The notes: generated by a model not told the origin, from the letters alone. Positions 24,313 through 33,861 are shown, counted from the first letter of the stretch. The stretch is 64,000 nucleotides of DNA from JBBRHQ01 sp963781345 (GCA_963781345.1 CAWAFQ010000015.1:80513-144512), one strand, 5' to 3'. Program-made: numbers and translations.

Positions 24313-25235
24313 GGCGCCTCGAACCAGCGGCCGAAGTCGAGCACCGAACGGGCCACGACGGCTCTCGGCGCTGGTCCGGCCATCATCGTCGGCATCGACT
24401 CGGTCGCAATCCCCTCCGGCGGGGGGTCGGGATCACCTTCGTCGACGATCATCGCGTCGATCAGGCCCTGATAGAGCGACGCGACCCCGGCCGCGGTCGA
24501 CGGCCGTCCGACGGCGGCCATGAAGCGCTCCGTCGGCCCCTTCACGACCCTGCCCGCGACAAAGGGGCTGACCGCGACCACGGGCGCGCTCGCGGCCCGG
24601 ATCGCGTCCGTCATCCCGGGCACCGCCAGGATCGGGCCGATGCTGATCACCGGGTTCGATGGCCCGATCACGATCAGCTCGGCCGACTCGAGCGCACCCA
24701 GGACCTCGGGCGTCGGCCGTGCGCTCTCGATGCCGTCGAGCTCGACCTCCCGCACCTCTGCCTCGCCTCGGTCGAGGATCAGGTACTCCTGCAGCCCACG
24801 CCATCCCGCATCGGTCAGCACCCGGGTCCGCACCGGCTCCTCGCACATCGGCAGCACCGCCGCACTGACGCCGAGTCCGCGCGAGATCTGCGCCTGGGCG
24901 TCGGTGAGGCGGCCACCCTCCTCGATGAAGTGGCGTCTGTAGAGACAGGCGGCCAGGTCGCGATCGGAGAGGCCGAACCAGTCCGGGGCGCCGAAGCTGG
25001 TCAGCCGCTCGAATACCGTGAATCCGTCGTCGCGGATTCCCCAGCCGCGCTCCTCGTCGATCTCGCCGGTAAGCCAGTAGGTGATGAGGTCGGGGTCTGG
25101 GGAGACGTGGACGCCGTGGATCTCGATGTCGTCGCCGGTGTTTGCGATCACCGAGAGCTCCGGCCCGATGAGCGTCCCGAGACCGGCGGCGAGCTTCGCG
25201 CCGCCGCTGCCACCGGCAAGGAGGGCGACCCTCAC
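24309..25235 (-). CDS. cofD: 2-phospho-L-lactate transferase
   Basis: 308 residues from GTG. A 60-residue upstream extension in frame overlaps the divergent SDR gene's promoter and is not conserved-looking. The core motif LLAGGSGGAKLAAGL at the N-terminus and NTGDDIEIHGVHVSPDPD are typical of CofD/FbiA, as is GPSNPVISIGPILAV. It joins the activated three-carbon phosphate to F0 to make F420-0 (or the dehydro form). First gene of cofD-cofC-cofE. Confidence 0.93.
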   Translation of the reverse strand: MRVALLAGGSGGAKLAAGLGTLIGPELSVIANTGDDIEIHGVHVSPDPDLITYWLTGEIDEERGWGIRDDGFTVFERLTSFGAPDWFGLSDRDLAACLYRRHFIEEGGRLTDAQAQISRGLGVSAAVLPMCEEPVRTRVLTDAGWRGLQEYLILDRGEAEVREVELDGIESARPTPEVLGALESAELIVIGPSNPVISIGPILAVPGMTDAIRAASAPVVAVSPFVAGRVVKGPTERFMAAVGRPSTAAGVASLYQGLIDAMIVDEGDPDPPPEGIATESMPTMMAGPAPRAVVARSVLDFGRWFEAP

Positions 25236-25302
25236 CGGTCGCCGGGCCGCCGGGCTGGGGGAATCGACTCGGTCAAGGCGCGCCAGTCTATGCTGCCCGC
25301 CG

Positions 25303-26040
25303 ATGAGGCTCGAGGGACGCAAGGCACTGGTGACCGGGGGCGCCAGCGGAATCGGCGCCGCCACCGCGGCGAGGCTCGCGGCCGAGGGCGCCGAGGTCTG
25401 GATCGGGGACCTCAACCTCGAGGGCGCCGAGAAGGTCGCCTCCGAGATCTCCGGTCACGCCGTCCTCCTCGATGTCACCGACCTCGACACCGCCCACGCC
25501 GCCGTAGCCGCCGCCGGCGGTACCCTCGACATCCTCGTCAACAACGCCGGCATGGACGAGTTCGGCTTCTTCCCGAAGACGACGCCCGAGCAGTGGGCCA
25601 AGGTGGTCGCCGTCAACCTCACCGGTGTCTTCAACTGCACCGCCGCGGCGCTGCCGGCGATGCAGGAGGCCGGCTACGGCCGCATCATCAGCACCGCCTC
25701 GGAGGCCGGGCGGGTCGGCTCCAAGGGCTCGGCCGTCTACTCCGCGGCCAAGGGCGGGGTGATCGCCTTCATGAAGGTGATCGCGCGCGAGAACGGGCGC
25801 TACGGGATAACCGCCAACTCGGTGGCGCCCGGCCCGATCGAGACGCCGCTGCTGATGGGGGCCAAGCAGCTGGGCGAGGTCGGCGAGAAGATCATCGAGA
25901 CGATGCGCGGCCTGACCCAGATGCGCCGGCTCGGCACTCCCGCGGAGGTCGCCGCCGCGATCGCCTTCCTCGCCTCCGACGACTCCTCGTTCGTGACCGG
26001 GGAGACCCTGGGCGTCAGCGGTGGCCTCGGCATGGTCTAG
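25303..26040 (+). CDS. short-chain dehydrogenase/reductase
   Basis: 245 residues, ATG start. Classical SDR: TGGASGIG cofactor loop, NNAG, catalytic Ser in IISTASEAG, Tyr and Lys as YSAAKGG, and the C-terminal SDDSSFVTGETLGVSGG. After strand 2 the acidic residue (WIGDLN) predicts NAD(H) rather than NADP(H). It resembles 3-hydroxyacyl-CoA or 2-hydroxycyclohexanecarboxyl-CoA dehydrogenases. Its neighbours downstream (HMG-CoA lyase, 3-hydroxybutyryl-CoA dehydrogenase) fit acyl-CoA work. Divergent from cofD with a 67-bp gap. Confidence 0.88.
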   Translation: MRLEGRKALVTGGASGIGAATAARLAAEGAEVWIGDLNLEGAEKVASEISGHAVLLDVTDLDTAHAAVAAAGGTLDILVNNAGMDEFGFFPKTTPEQWAKVVAVNLTGVFNCTAAALPAMQEAGYGRIISTASEAGRVGSKGSAVYSAAKGGVIAFMKVIARENGRYGITANSVAPGPIETPLLMGAKQLGEVGEKIIETMRGLTQMRRLGTPAEVAAAIAFLASDDSSFVTGETLGVSGGLGMV

Positions 26041-26075
26041 CTGCAATCCGTCGCCGCCGCCGGGGGGCGATTCTC

Positions 26076-26981
26076 TTGACCATCTGGCGGCTTGCCGAGT
26101 GCCAGCACGGCGTCGTCTCCCAGCGTCAGCTGCTCGAGCTCGGACTGACCCGGTCCGGGATCCGGCACCGGCGGGTCCAGGGCCGCCTCCATGAGCTGCT
26201 TCCCGGCGTCTACGCCGTGGGGCGGCCCGAGGTCAGCAAGGACGGCCGCCTGCTGGCCGCAGTGCTTTCCAGCGGAGCGGGCGCGGTTCTCAGTCATCTC
26301 AGCGCCGCCGAGCTCTGGGGGATCCGAGCAGGTGCCGCTCGCCGGCCAGAGGTGTCGGTGGCCGCCTCGCGCTTTCCGCGTTCGCGGGGCGTCCGCGTTC
26401 ATCGCCGCGCCGTCCTGCCGCCCGCCGAGCAGACCCGTCGCCGCCGTATCCCCGTCACCTCACCCGCTCTCACGATCGTCGATATCGCCCCGCGCCTTTC
26501 GACCCCCGGGCTCGAAGCAGCGATCAACGAGGCGGACGTCCTCGGTCTGATCAATCCCGATCAGCTCCGCGAGTGGCTCGAGCGAATGCCGAGGATGCGC
26601 GGTCTCGGAGTCGTGCGCCGCTGCCTCGACCGCCACAGCGTCCTTCTCACCGACTCCGAGCTCGAGCGCCGGTTCCTCCGCCTGATCCGGGCGGCAGGTC
26701 TTCCGCTTCCCCTCACCGGCCGCCAGCTCAACGGCTTCAAGGTCGATTTCTTCTGGCCGGCGCTCGGTCTCGTGGTCGAAGCAGACGGCCTGCGCTACCA
26801 CCGCACTGCAGCCGAGCAGGCCCGGGACCGGCGCAGGGATCAGGCACACGCTCGTGCCGGTCTCACCCAGCTTCGCTTCACCCACGCTCAGGCTGCCCAC
26901 GAGCCCGGCGAGGTGGCGTCGACGCTGGCGGAAGTGATCGCCCGGCTGACATCTTCCACCGTCCCGGGCCGCATAAGCTGA
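26076..26981 (+). CDS. AbiEi-type N-terminal domain + DUF559 endonuclease-like protein
   Basis: 301 residues from a TTG start. The N-terminus has the winged-helix AbiEi antitoxin-like domain: WRLAECQHGVVSQRQLLELG, IRHRRVQGRLHELLPGVYAVG. The C-terminus is the DUF559/Vsr-like restriction-endonuclease fold: FKVDFFWPALGLVVEADG and YHRTAAEQARDRRRD. Such two-domain proteins are common single genes in Thermoleophilia. No toxin partner gene of AbiEii type is next to it, so a toxin-antitoxin role is doubtful; DNA binding and cleavage are inferred only. It sits between two acyl-CoA genes. Confidence 0.8.
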   Translation: MTIWRLAECQHGVVSQRQLLELGLTRSGIRHRRVQGRLHELLPGVYAVGRPEVSKDGRLLAAVLSSGAGAVLSHLSAAELWGIRAGAARRPEVSVAASRFPRSRGVRVHRRAVLPPAEQTRRRRIPVTSPALTIVDIAPRLSTPGLEAAINEADVLGLINPDQLREWLERMPRMRGLGVVRRCLDRHSVLLTDSELERRFLRLIRAAGLPLPLTGRQLNGFKVDFFWPALGLVVEADGLRYHRTAAEQARDRRRDQAHARAGLTQLRFTHAQAAHEPGEVASTLAEVIARLTSSTVPGRIS

Positions 26982-26986
26982 GCGGC

Positions 26987-27910
26987 GTGGGCTCGTTCCC
27001 CGAACAGGTCAGCATCCGCGAGGTCGGGCCTCGCGACGGGTTCCAGAACGAGCCCGAGGTGATTCCCACCGCCGAGAAGGTGCGGCTGATCGACATGCTC
27101 TCGGCCAGTGGGCTGCGGCGGCTCGAGGTCACCTCCTTCGTCCGCCCCGATGTGATCCCGCAGCTTGCCGACGCGGCAGAGGTCCTGGCTGCAATCGAGC
27201 GCCGGGAGGGCGTCTCCTTCTCGGTCCTGATCCCGAATGACCGCGGCCTCGATCGGGCGTTGGAGATGCGCGAGCGCTTCGACGAGGTCAGCGTCTTCCT
27301 CTCGGCCTCGGAGACACACAACCGCACGAACGTCAACCGCTCCGTCGAGGAGTCCCTGGCCGGGCTCGAGCGGGTGCTGGAGACAGCGCGGGGGGCGGAG
27401 CTGCGCTGCGAGGGAGTGATCGCGACGTCGTTCGGCTGTCCGTATGAAGGCGAGGTCGCCCCCGAGCGCGTATTCGGCATCGCCGAGCGCCTGGCGGCGG
27501 CCGGCTGCGAGGAGGTCGGGTTCGGCGACACCACGGGGATGGCCAATCCGCGCCAGGTGGGCGAGTTCTTCGCCGCCGCATCCGGGCACCTCGACGGGGT
27601 CGAGCTGACGGCCCATTTCCACAACACCCGCGGCCAGGGCCTCGCCAACATCCTCGCCGCCCTCGAGCGCGGCGTCACCTCGTTCGAGTCGAGCTTCGGC
27701 GAGCTCGGTGGCTGCCCGGTCCCGCCGGGCTCGACAGGCAACGTCTCCACCGAGGACGTGGTCTCGATGCTGCACGAGATGGGCGTGGAGACCGGCATCG
27801 ACCTCTCGGCGCTGATCGCCGCCTCGCGCAGCGCTCAGGAGGTCCTGGGCCGGCCGTTGGGAGCGCACGTGCTGCGGGCCGGCCCAGTCGATTGGCACCC
27901 GGAGCGCTAG
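26987..27910 (+). CDS. mvaB: hydroxymethylglutaryl-CoA lyase
   Basis: 307 residues from GTG, 5 bp after the preceding stop. TIM-barrel of the HMGL-like family: IREVGPRDGFQNEPEVIP near the N-terminus, HFHNTRGQGLANI for metal His ligands, and the active-site loop GELGGCPVPPGSTGN with the catalytic Cys. It cleaves HMG-CoA to acetoacetate and acetyl-CoA, the last step of leucine breakdown. Acetoacetyl-CoA synthetase and an acyl-CoA carboxylase beta subunit are nearby. Another member of the family (e.g. a hydroxymethylglutaryl-like acyl-CoA lyase) cannot be excluded. Confidence 0.9.
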   Translation: MGSFPEQVSIREVGPRDGFQNEPEVIPTAEKVRLIDMLSASGLRRLEVTSFVRPDVIPQLADAAEVLAAIERREGVSFSVLIPNDRGLDRALEMRERFDEVSVFLSASETHNRTNVNRSVEESLAGLERVLETARGAELRCEGVIATSFGCPYEGEVAPERVFGIAERLAAAGCEEVGFGDTTGMANPRQVGEFFAAASGHLDGVELTAHFHNTRGQGLANILAALERGVTSFESSFGELGGCPVPPGSTGNVSTEDVVSMLHEMGVETGIDLSALIAASRSAQEVLGRPLGAHVLRAGPVDWHPER

Positions 27911-27920
27911 GGTGCGGCCC

Positions 27921-28298
27921 ATGCGCAGCGATGCTTTCCGGGCAGCAGCCGAGGCCAAGGACTTCTCCGCGATTGAGGATCTGTTCTCACCCGACGTCGT
28001 CTTTCGCAGCCCCGTCGTCTTCAAGCCGTATGAGGGCCTCGATGCCCTCAGAGTCCTGCTCGGCGCCGTCGTCCAGGTGTTCGAGGACTTCCGCTACACC
28101 GACCAGGTCGAAACCGGCGACGCAGCTGTGCTGGTCTTCGAGGCCCGTAGCGGCGATCGCAACCTCAACGGGGTCGACGTGCTGCGATTCGGCGAGGACG
28201 GCCTGATCACCGAGATGATGGTGATGGTGCGGCCGCTGAGCGGCCTCCAGGCCCTCGCCGAGGCGATGGCCGAGCGCCTCGGTGTCGCCTCCCAATAG
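27921..28298 (+). CDS. NTF2/SnoaL-like small protein
   Basis: 125 residues from ATG; a GTG three codons earlier is possible. The fold is the NTF2-like cone: FRAAAEAKDFSAIEDLFSPDVVFRSPV with a first helix then strands, and a sheet EARSGDRNLNGVDVLRFGEDGLITEM. Members are polyketide cyclases, isomerases or binding proteins, and nothing here narrows the role. It lies between HMG-CoA lyase and 3-hydroxybutyryl-CoA dehydrogenase on the same strand. Confidence 0.8.
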   Translation: MRSDAFRAAAEAKDFSAIEDLFSPDVVFRSPVVFKPYEGLDALRVLLGAVVQVFEDFRYTDQVETGDAAVLVFEARSGDRNLNGVDVLRFGEDGLITEMMVMVRPLSGLQALAEAMAERLGVASQ

Positions 28299-28339
28299 GC
28301 TGCGCGCCCGCCCGAACCAACAGACCAGGAGTCATTCAC

Positions 28340-29224
28340 GTGGAGATTGAGAAGGTTGGTGTCCTCGGCTGCGGCCTGATGGGACACGGAATCACCCAGA
28401 TTTGCGCCCAGGCCGGCTGGGACGTGGTCGTGCGCGAGGTCTCCCAGGAGAAGCTCGACGCAGGAATCGCGAAGATCGAGAAGCAGCTCGGCCGTGCCGT
28501 CGAGAAGGGGAAGATCGAGCAGGCCGACGCGGACGCCATCCGCGGACGCATCGCCGGCACCCTCGACTACGCCGACCTCGCCGAGTGCGACCTCGTGATC
28601 GAGGCGATCACCGAGGACCTCGACGAGAAGCTCGAGATGTGGCGCGAGGTAGACCGGATAGCCAAGGACGACGCATTCTTCGCCAGCAACACGTCATCGC
28701 TCGCCGTGGCCGACCAGGCGGCGGTGACCGGAAGGCCCGAGCGCTTCCTCGGCCTGCATTTCTTCAACCCCGCTCAGGTGATGCCCCTGCTCGAGGTCGT
28801 TCGCGCCGAGGGGACCGGCGAGGACGCGTACAGCCTCGGCTTCGAGCTCGGGGAGAAGCTCGGCAAGACGACGGTCGCCGCGGGCGACAATCGCGGCTTC
28901 ATCGTCAACCGCCTGCTCGTGCCCTACATGCTCGACGCGATTCGCGGCTACGAGGAGGGCATCGGCTCGGTTTCCGATATCGACACCGGGATGATGGCCG
29001 GCGCGAGTCACCCGATGGGACCGCTGACCCTGGCCGACTTCGTCGGCCTCGACACCCTCGCCTCGATCGGAGACATCATGCACGCCTCCTACGGGGACCA
29101 GCGGTTCGCGCCCCCCGAGACCCTGCGAAAGCTGGTCGATGCAGGCCATTTTGGCCGCAAGACGGGCCGGGGCTTCTACGATTACTCGGGCGAAAAGCCG
29201 GTCCCGGTGGATCCCGGGGCCTAG
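28340..29224 (+). CDS. hbd: 3-hydroxybutyryl-CoA dehydrogenase
   Basis: 294 residues, GTG start with AGGAG upstream. The NAD loop is GCGLMGHGI (G-x-G-x-x-G). Catalytic residues are in LHFFNPAQVMPLLEV (His) and NRLLVPYMLDAIRGYEEG; GVGTMMKAGASHPMGPL-type substrate sequence appears as MMAGASHPMGPLTLADF. The length is that of the short bacterial form. It interconverts acetoacetyl-CoA and 3-hydroxybutyryl-CoA, which feeds crotonyl-CoA to Ccr through a crotonase. This connects it with the ethylmalonyl-CoA genes at the other end of the window. Confidence 0.94.
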   Translation: MEIEKVGVLGCGLMGHGITQICAQAGWDVVVREVSQEKLDAGIAKIEKQLGRAVEKGKIEQADADAIRGRIAGTLDYADLAECDLVIEAITEDLDEKLEMWREVDRIAKDDAFFASNTSSLAVADQAAVTGRPERFLGLHFFNPAQVMPLLEVVRAEGTGEDAYSLGFELGEKLGKTTVAAGDNRGFIVNRLLVPYMLDAIRGYEEGIGSVSDIDTGMMAGASHPMGPLTLADFVGLDTLASIGDIMHASYGDQRFAPPETLRKLVDAGHFGRKTGRGFYDYSGEKPVPVDPGA

Positions 29225-29280
29225 AGGCGGCCCCAGCCGGGGCCGGAGGCGGCCCTGCTGGGCAGACGAAGGAGGAGAGA

Positions 29281-29997
29281 GTGGATCAGGACAGCGTCGA
29301 TCGCATTCGCAGCGCCACCTTCAACATCGTCCGCCGCGGCTACGACCGCGGCGAGGTGGACACCTACCTGCAGGGCCTGGCCGACTGGCTCGACGAGGGC
29401 GGCGCGGAGCCGACTCCGTCGGAGACGGTCAAGCGCGAGCTCGACCAGGTCGGCCGCCACACCGCGGGTGTCCTGACCGCTGCCGGTGAGGCCGCCGCCG
29501 CGATCAGAACCGACGCCGAGACCGAGGCGACGGAGACGCTCGAGCGGGCAAGGATCGAATCGAACGCTGCGCGAATCGAGGCCGACGACTACGCCGAGCG
29601 GGTCCGCGCCGACGCCGACGAGTACGCGCAGACCGGACGCGGCAAGGCGGACGCCTACGCGTCTGAGCACCGGGCCGAGGCGGAGTCGCTGCTGCGAAAC
29701 GCCACGGCGCGGGCCGAGGCTGAGGCCGAGGGCATCGTCGCCGATGGAAGGGCCCGCCGCGAGGCGCTCGAGTCCGTGATCTCGGACCTGACCGCGCGCC
29801 GCGACCAGCTCCTCGACGAGCTCGAGGAGATCGCCGGGAGCGTCGCCGGTACGGCGAGCCGGGTGCGGGGGTCGTCGGCGGGCGCCGAGCCCGCCGCCAC
29901 GGCCGAGCCCGAGCCCGCAGGCCCCGAGGACTCGGCCGGCTCCGAGGACGAGACGGCCGTGATCATCCAGCCAAACGAGAGGGCGCCGGCCGAGTGA
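29281..29997 (+). CDS. DivIVA-like coiled-coil protein
   Basis: 238 residues, GTG start with AGGAGGA upstream. The N-terminus has the DivIVA membrane-binding pattern: IRSATFNIVRRGYDRGEVDTYL, with the conserved G-Y-D-R/x-E-V-D. Most of the rest is a long Ala/Glu/Arg coiled coil (about residues 55-195) followed by a disordered acidic tail. Actinobacterial DivIVA/Wag31-type proteins mark curved membrane and organise polar growth, but this short copy could be one of the paralogous DivIVA-domain proteins. The carboxylase gene overlaps its stop (GTGA), an unusual partner. Confidence 0.82.
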   Translation: MDQDSVDRIRSATFNIVRRGYDRGEVDTYLQGLADWLDEGGAEPTPSETVKRELDQVGRHTAGVLTAAGEAAAAIRTDAETEATETLERARIESNAARIEADDYAERVRADADEYAQTGRGKADAYASEHRAEAESLLRNATARAEAEAEGIVADGRARREALESVISDLTARRDQLLDELEEIAGSVAGTASRVRGSSAGAEPAATAEPEPAGPEDSAGSEDETAVIIQPNERAPAE

Positions 29998-31514
29998 CGG
30001 ACATCCGCCCCGCCCTGGAGGCCGCCCTCGCCGGCGGCCCCGAGCGCCACCACGCCAAGGTCGCCGAGCAGGGCAAGCTCGAGGTCCGCGAGAGGATTGC
30101 GCGGCTCGTCGATCCGGACTCCTTCTCCGAGGAGGCGCTGCTGGCCAACTGGCAGGAGGAGGGGCTTGGCGCCGACGGGGTCGTGACCGGGATCGCCCAT
30201 CTGGGCGGGCGCCGGATAGCGCTGATGGCGAATGACCCGACTGTGAAGGCGGGGTCGTGGGGGCCGAAGACGGTCGAGAAGATCCTGCGGATTCAGGAGC
30301 GCGCCCTGAAGCTGAGGATCCCATTGGTCTACCTGGTCGATTCCGCCGGCGCCAGGATCACCGACCAGGTGAAGATGTTCCCGGGTCGGCGCGGCGCCGG
30401 GCGCATCTTCTACAACCAGGTCCGGCTCTCCGGACAGGTTCCCCAGGTCTGCCTGCTGTTCGGCCCCAGCGCCGCAGGGGGCGCCTACATCCCGGCCTTC
30501 TGCGACGTCGTGATCATGCGCGAGGGCAACGCCTCGATGTATCTGGGCTCGCCGCGGATGGCGGAGATGGTGATCGGCGAGAGCGTCACCCTCGAGCAGA
30601 TGGGTGGGGCGAAGATGCACACCGGCGTCTCCGGCTGCGGCCACTTCCTCGCCGGTAGCGACGAGGAGGCGATCGACATCGCCCGCCGCTACCTCTCCTA
30701 CATGCCCGCCAGCTGGCGCGGCGAGCCGCCCAGCGCCCCGCCCGCCGCGCCCGCCTCAGACGCGGCGATTGCGGATCTGATCCCAGCCGATGAGAACCAG
30801 CCCTTCGACATGCGCGAGCTGCTCGACTGCCTCCTCGACACCGGCTCGCTGCTGCAGGTCCACGAGCGTTGGGCGAAGGAGCTGATCGTCGGCTACGCAC
30901 GGCTCGACGGCCGGGCGATCGGGATCGTTGCCAACCAGCCCCGCCAGAAGGGGGGCGTGCTCTTCGTCGACTCCGCCGACAAGGCGGCGCGCTTCATCCA
31001 GACCTGCAACGCCTTCAACCTGCCGCTGCTGTTCCTCGCCGACGTGCCCGGTTTCATGATCGGGACCGCGGTCGAGCGCCAGGGGATCATCCGCCACGGG
31101 GCGAAGATGATCAGCGCCGTCTCCGAGGCGACCGTGCCGAAGATCTCGGTGGTCGTCCGCAAGGCCTACGGCGCCGGCCTCTACGCGATGGCCGGGCCCG
31201 CCTTCGAGCCCGACTGCTGCATCGCCCTGCCGAGCGCCTCGATCGCGGTGATGGGCCCGCAGGCGGCGATCAACGCCGTCTTCTACAACCAGATCCAGGC
31301 GATCTCCGACCCGGCTGAGCGCGAGCGCTTCGTCGCCGAGCGGCGCCGGGAGTACTCCGAGGACATCGACATCCTCCACCTCGCCTCCGAGCTGGTGGTC
31401 GACGCCGTCGTCGATCCTGCCGATCTGCGCGACGAGCTGATCGCGCGCTTCGCCCACGCCGAGGGCAAGGACCGCAGCTTCAGCGAGCGGCGAAACCCGG
31501 TCACCCCGGCCTGA
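29994..31514 (+). CDS. acyl-CoA carboxylase, carboxyltransferase (beta) subunit
   Basis: 506 residues, GTG start. Crotonase-like double domain: EGLGADGVVTGIAHLGGRR, the acyl-CoA oxyanion loop GPSAAGGAYIPAFCD at about residue 160, and the second biotin-side loop with KAYGAGLYAMAG near residue 385. It resembles methylcrotonyl-CoA, propionyl-CoA or acetyl-CoA carboxylase beta subunits. The biotin carboxylase subunit is not in the window. With HMG-CoA lyase nearby, the leucine pathway (methylcrotonyl-CoA carboxylase) is favoured. Confidence 0.9.
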   Translation: MTDIRPALEAALAGGPERHHAKVAEQGKLEVRERIARLVDPDSFSEEALLANWQEEGLGADGVVTGIAHLGGRRIALMANDPTVKAGSWGPKTVEKILRIQERALKLRIPLVYLVDSAGARITDQVKMFPGRRGAGRIFYNQVRLSGQVPQVCLLFGPSAAGGAYIPAFCDVVIMREGNASMYLGSPRMAEMVIGESVTLEQMGGAKMHTGVSGCGHFLAGSDEEAIDIARRYLSYMPASWRGEPPSAPPAAPASDAAIADLIPADENQPFDMRELLDCLLDTGSLLQVHERWAKELIVGYARLDGRAIGIVANQPRQKGGVLFVDSADKAARFIQTCNAFNLPLLFLADVPGFMIGTAVERQGIIRHGAKMISAVSEATVPKISVVVRKAYGAGLYAMAGPAFEPDCCIALPSASIAVMGPQAAINAVFYNQIQAISDPAERERFVAERRREYSEDIDILHLASELVVDAVVDPADLRDELIARFAHAEGKDRSFSERRNPVTPA

Positions 31515-31532
31515 GTCGGCTAACTTTTCCTC

Positions 31533-32363
31533 ATGAGCAGGGCGCTCTCCCGGGCACCGATTGCGGCCGCGGCGGCGTGCGCGGGCGCTTTCGCCTGCTT
31601 CCTCGTCTTCGCCTACGGCTCCGATCGCGCCGGGGTCATCGACGCCCGGGTCTTCGCCGGCTTCGGGAACCTCGCGACCCCGGGGAAGGCAGCGGTGATG
31701 GACGCGATCGCCCACACGGCCGATCCGCTCCCTCTGCTCGTCTTCCTCTTCGCCCTCGTCGGCCTCGGCCTCCACTGGGGCCGCCGTCCTGCGCTGATCG
31801 CGGCGCTGGCCGCGGTCGGGGCCGCCAACGTCACCACCCAGATTCTGAAGATCGTGCTCGCTCACCCGCGCGTGCAGCCCCAGATCGGTGACGGAATCGG
31901 AGCGGTCGCTTTCCCCAGTGGTCATGCGACGGCCTCGATGTCGATGGCGGTGGCACTGGTCCTGGTGGCGCCGCGGCGGCTGCGCCCGGGCGCGGTGCTC
32001 GCCGGGGTCGGCTACGGCCTCGCCGTTTGCGTCTCGATCATCGCTCTCGGCTGGCACTACCCGAGCGACGTCTTCGGGGGGATGCTGGTCGCGACCGGCT
32101 TCGGCTTCCTCGCCCTCGCCGGCCTCAAGGCGGCCGGTCACGTCTCCGAGGTGCCAGCCAAATCAGCGCTTCGACGGGTTCCGCCTGCACTCGAGGCGGG
32201 CATCGCGTTCGCGGCGGCGGCGATCGCTCTGCTCGCCGTCTCGCGCGCCGAATTCCTCCTCGCCTACGCCCGCTCCCACACGACCGCCGCGATAGTCGCC
32301 TTCGCCCTCGCCGGGCTCTGCGCGGCGCTGCTCGCAGCGGTTTCGGCCGCGGCGCAGGAGTGA
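31533..32363 (+). CDS. PAP2-family phosphatase
   Basis: 276 residues, six to seven membrane segments. The three PAP2 phosphatase motifs are recognisable: KIVLAHPRVQP (K-x6-R-P type), FPSGHATAS (P-S-G-H) and GWHYPSDVFGG (S-R-x5-H-x3-D type, with the family His and Asp). These enzymes dephosphorylate lipid phosphates such as phosphatidate or undecaprenyl pyrophosphate at the membrane. The ABC exporter locus starts 4 bp before its end. An Ala/Leu-rich C-terminal helix pair extends beyond the usual domain. Confidence 0.85.
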   Translation: MSRALSRAPIAAAAACAGAFACFLVFAYGSDRAGVIDARVFAGFGNLATPGKAAVMDAIAHTADPLPLLVFLFALVGLGLHWGRRPALIAALAAVGAANVTTQILKIVLAHPRVQPQIGDGIGAVAFPSGHATASMSMAVALVLVAPRRLRPGAVLAGVGYGLAVCVSIIALGWHYPSDVFGGMLVATGFGFLALAGLKAAGHVSEVPAKSALRRVPPALEAGIAFAAAAIALLAVSRAEFLLAYARSHTTAAIVAFALAGLCAALLAAVSAAAQE

Positions 32364-33825
32364 GCGCGACCGCAGCGATCACGGTCGAGGGCCTGACCGT
32401 CGAGCGCGGCGGCCAGGAGGTTCTGCACGGACTCGACTTCGGCGTTCCCGCCGGAGTCATTACCGGCCTCCTCGGCCCCAGCGGATGCGGCAAGTCGACC
32501 CTGATGCGCTCGATCGTCGGGCGTGCAGATCGTCTCCTCGGGCGCCGTCGAGGTGCTCGGAGAGCCCGCCGGCTCGCCCTCGCTGCGTCCGCGCGTCGGC
32601 TACGTCACCCAGGCGCCGTCGGTCTACGGGGACCTCAGCGTCCGCGAGAACCTGCGCTACTTCGCCGCTGTGCTCGGGGTGGGCGCCGAGCGGGTCGAGG
32701 AGGTGGTCGATGACGGTGGACGCTCGGCGACCACATCGACCGGGTCGCGTCCAGCCTCTCCGGAGGCGAGCGCTCCCGGGTCTCGCTGGCGACGGCGCTG
32801 CTGGGCGAGCCGCGAGCTGCTGGTGCTCGACGAGCCGACCGTCGGCCTCGACCCGGTCCTGCGGGTGGATCTCTGGGAGATGTTCGCCGGCCTCGCGCAG
32901 CCGGGGCGAGACGCTGCTCGTCTCCAGCCACGTCATGGAGGAGGCCGAGCGCTGCGAGTCCTGCTGCTGATGCGCGACGGGCACCTGCTGGCGACGATGA
33001 CCCCGGCCGAGCTGCGCGCCGAGACCGGTGAGGATGATCTCGAGGACGCCTTCCTGGCCCTGATCGAGCGCTCGGAGAGCCCGGTGAGCGCGAGGGTAAC
33101 CGGGGCGACGGCGCTGCGGGTGCTGACCCAGCTGCGGCGCGATCCGCGCACGATCGCCCTGCTGCTCCTGGTTCCGCCGTTTCTGATCACGCTGCTGAAG
33201 TACGCGTTCGAGGGAAATCCGAGTGCGTTCGAGCGCGATCGCGGCGCCGCTGGTCGGGCTCTTCCCGTTCATCACGATGTTCGTCGTCACCTCGATCACG
33301 ATGCTGCGCGAGCGCACCACCGGGACCCTGGAGCGGCTGATGGCGATGCCGCTGGCCAAGCTCGACCTCCTGCTCGGCTACGGGATCGCGTTCGCGGTCG
33401 TCGGAGTGATCCAGGCGCTGGTCACCTCGTTCGTCGCCTTCGGCCTGCTCGGTCTCGACGTCGCCGGCTCGACCGTCGTCGTGATCGTGACTCGCGGTTC
33501 GCGAACGCCCTGCTGGGGATGTCGCTGGGGCTGTTCGTCAGCGCCTTCGCCCGGACCGAGTTCCAGGCGGTCCAGTTCATGCCCGCCTTCGTCTTCCCGC
33601 AGCTTCTGCTCTGTGGTCTCTTCGTCGCCCGTGACCAGATGGCGCCGGCGCTCGAGGCCGTCTCCATACGCGCTGCCGCTCACCTACGCCTTCGATGCCC
33701 TCGACCGGGTGGCGAACGAGGGCTCGCTGGGGACGGCAGGGGCTCTCGACGTCGTCGTCATCTGTGCGGTGACGGTCCTCTCGCTCGCCCTCGGAGCGGC
33801 GACGCTGCGCCGGCGCACGCCGTGA
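32360..33825 (+). pseudogene. ABC-2 type exporter (ATPase + permease) broken by about eight frameshifts
   Basis: Across three frames the pieces add up to one conserved exporter. Walker A is GPSGCGKST at about 32476-32502. The signature LSGGE is at about 32750, with Walker B LLVLDEPTVGLDP and VSSHVMEEAERCES after it. Then follows an ABC-2 permease, with TLERLMAMPLAKLDLLLGY and ALPLTYAFDAL. Frame changes are needed near 32520, 32720, 32815, 32900, 32955, 33225, 33488 and 33670. They alternate one-base gains and losses, so the amino acids stay conserved between them. That suggests very recent decay or a stretch of bad sequence, since flanking genes are intact. The GTG start overlaps the PAP2 stop. 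Confidence 0.85.
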
Positions 33826-33861
33826 GGGTCCGCGGCGGCGATGCAGGCGAGCGTTTCGGGC

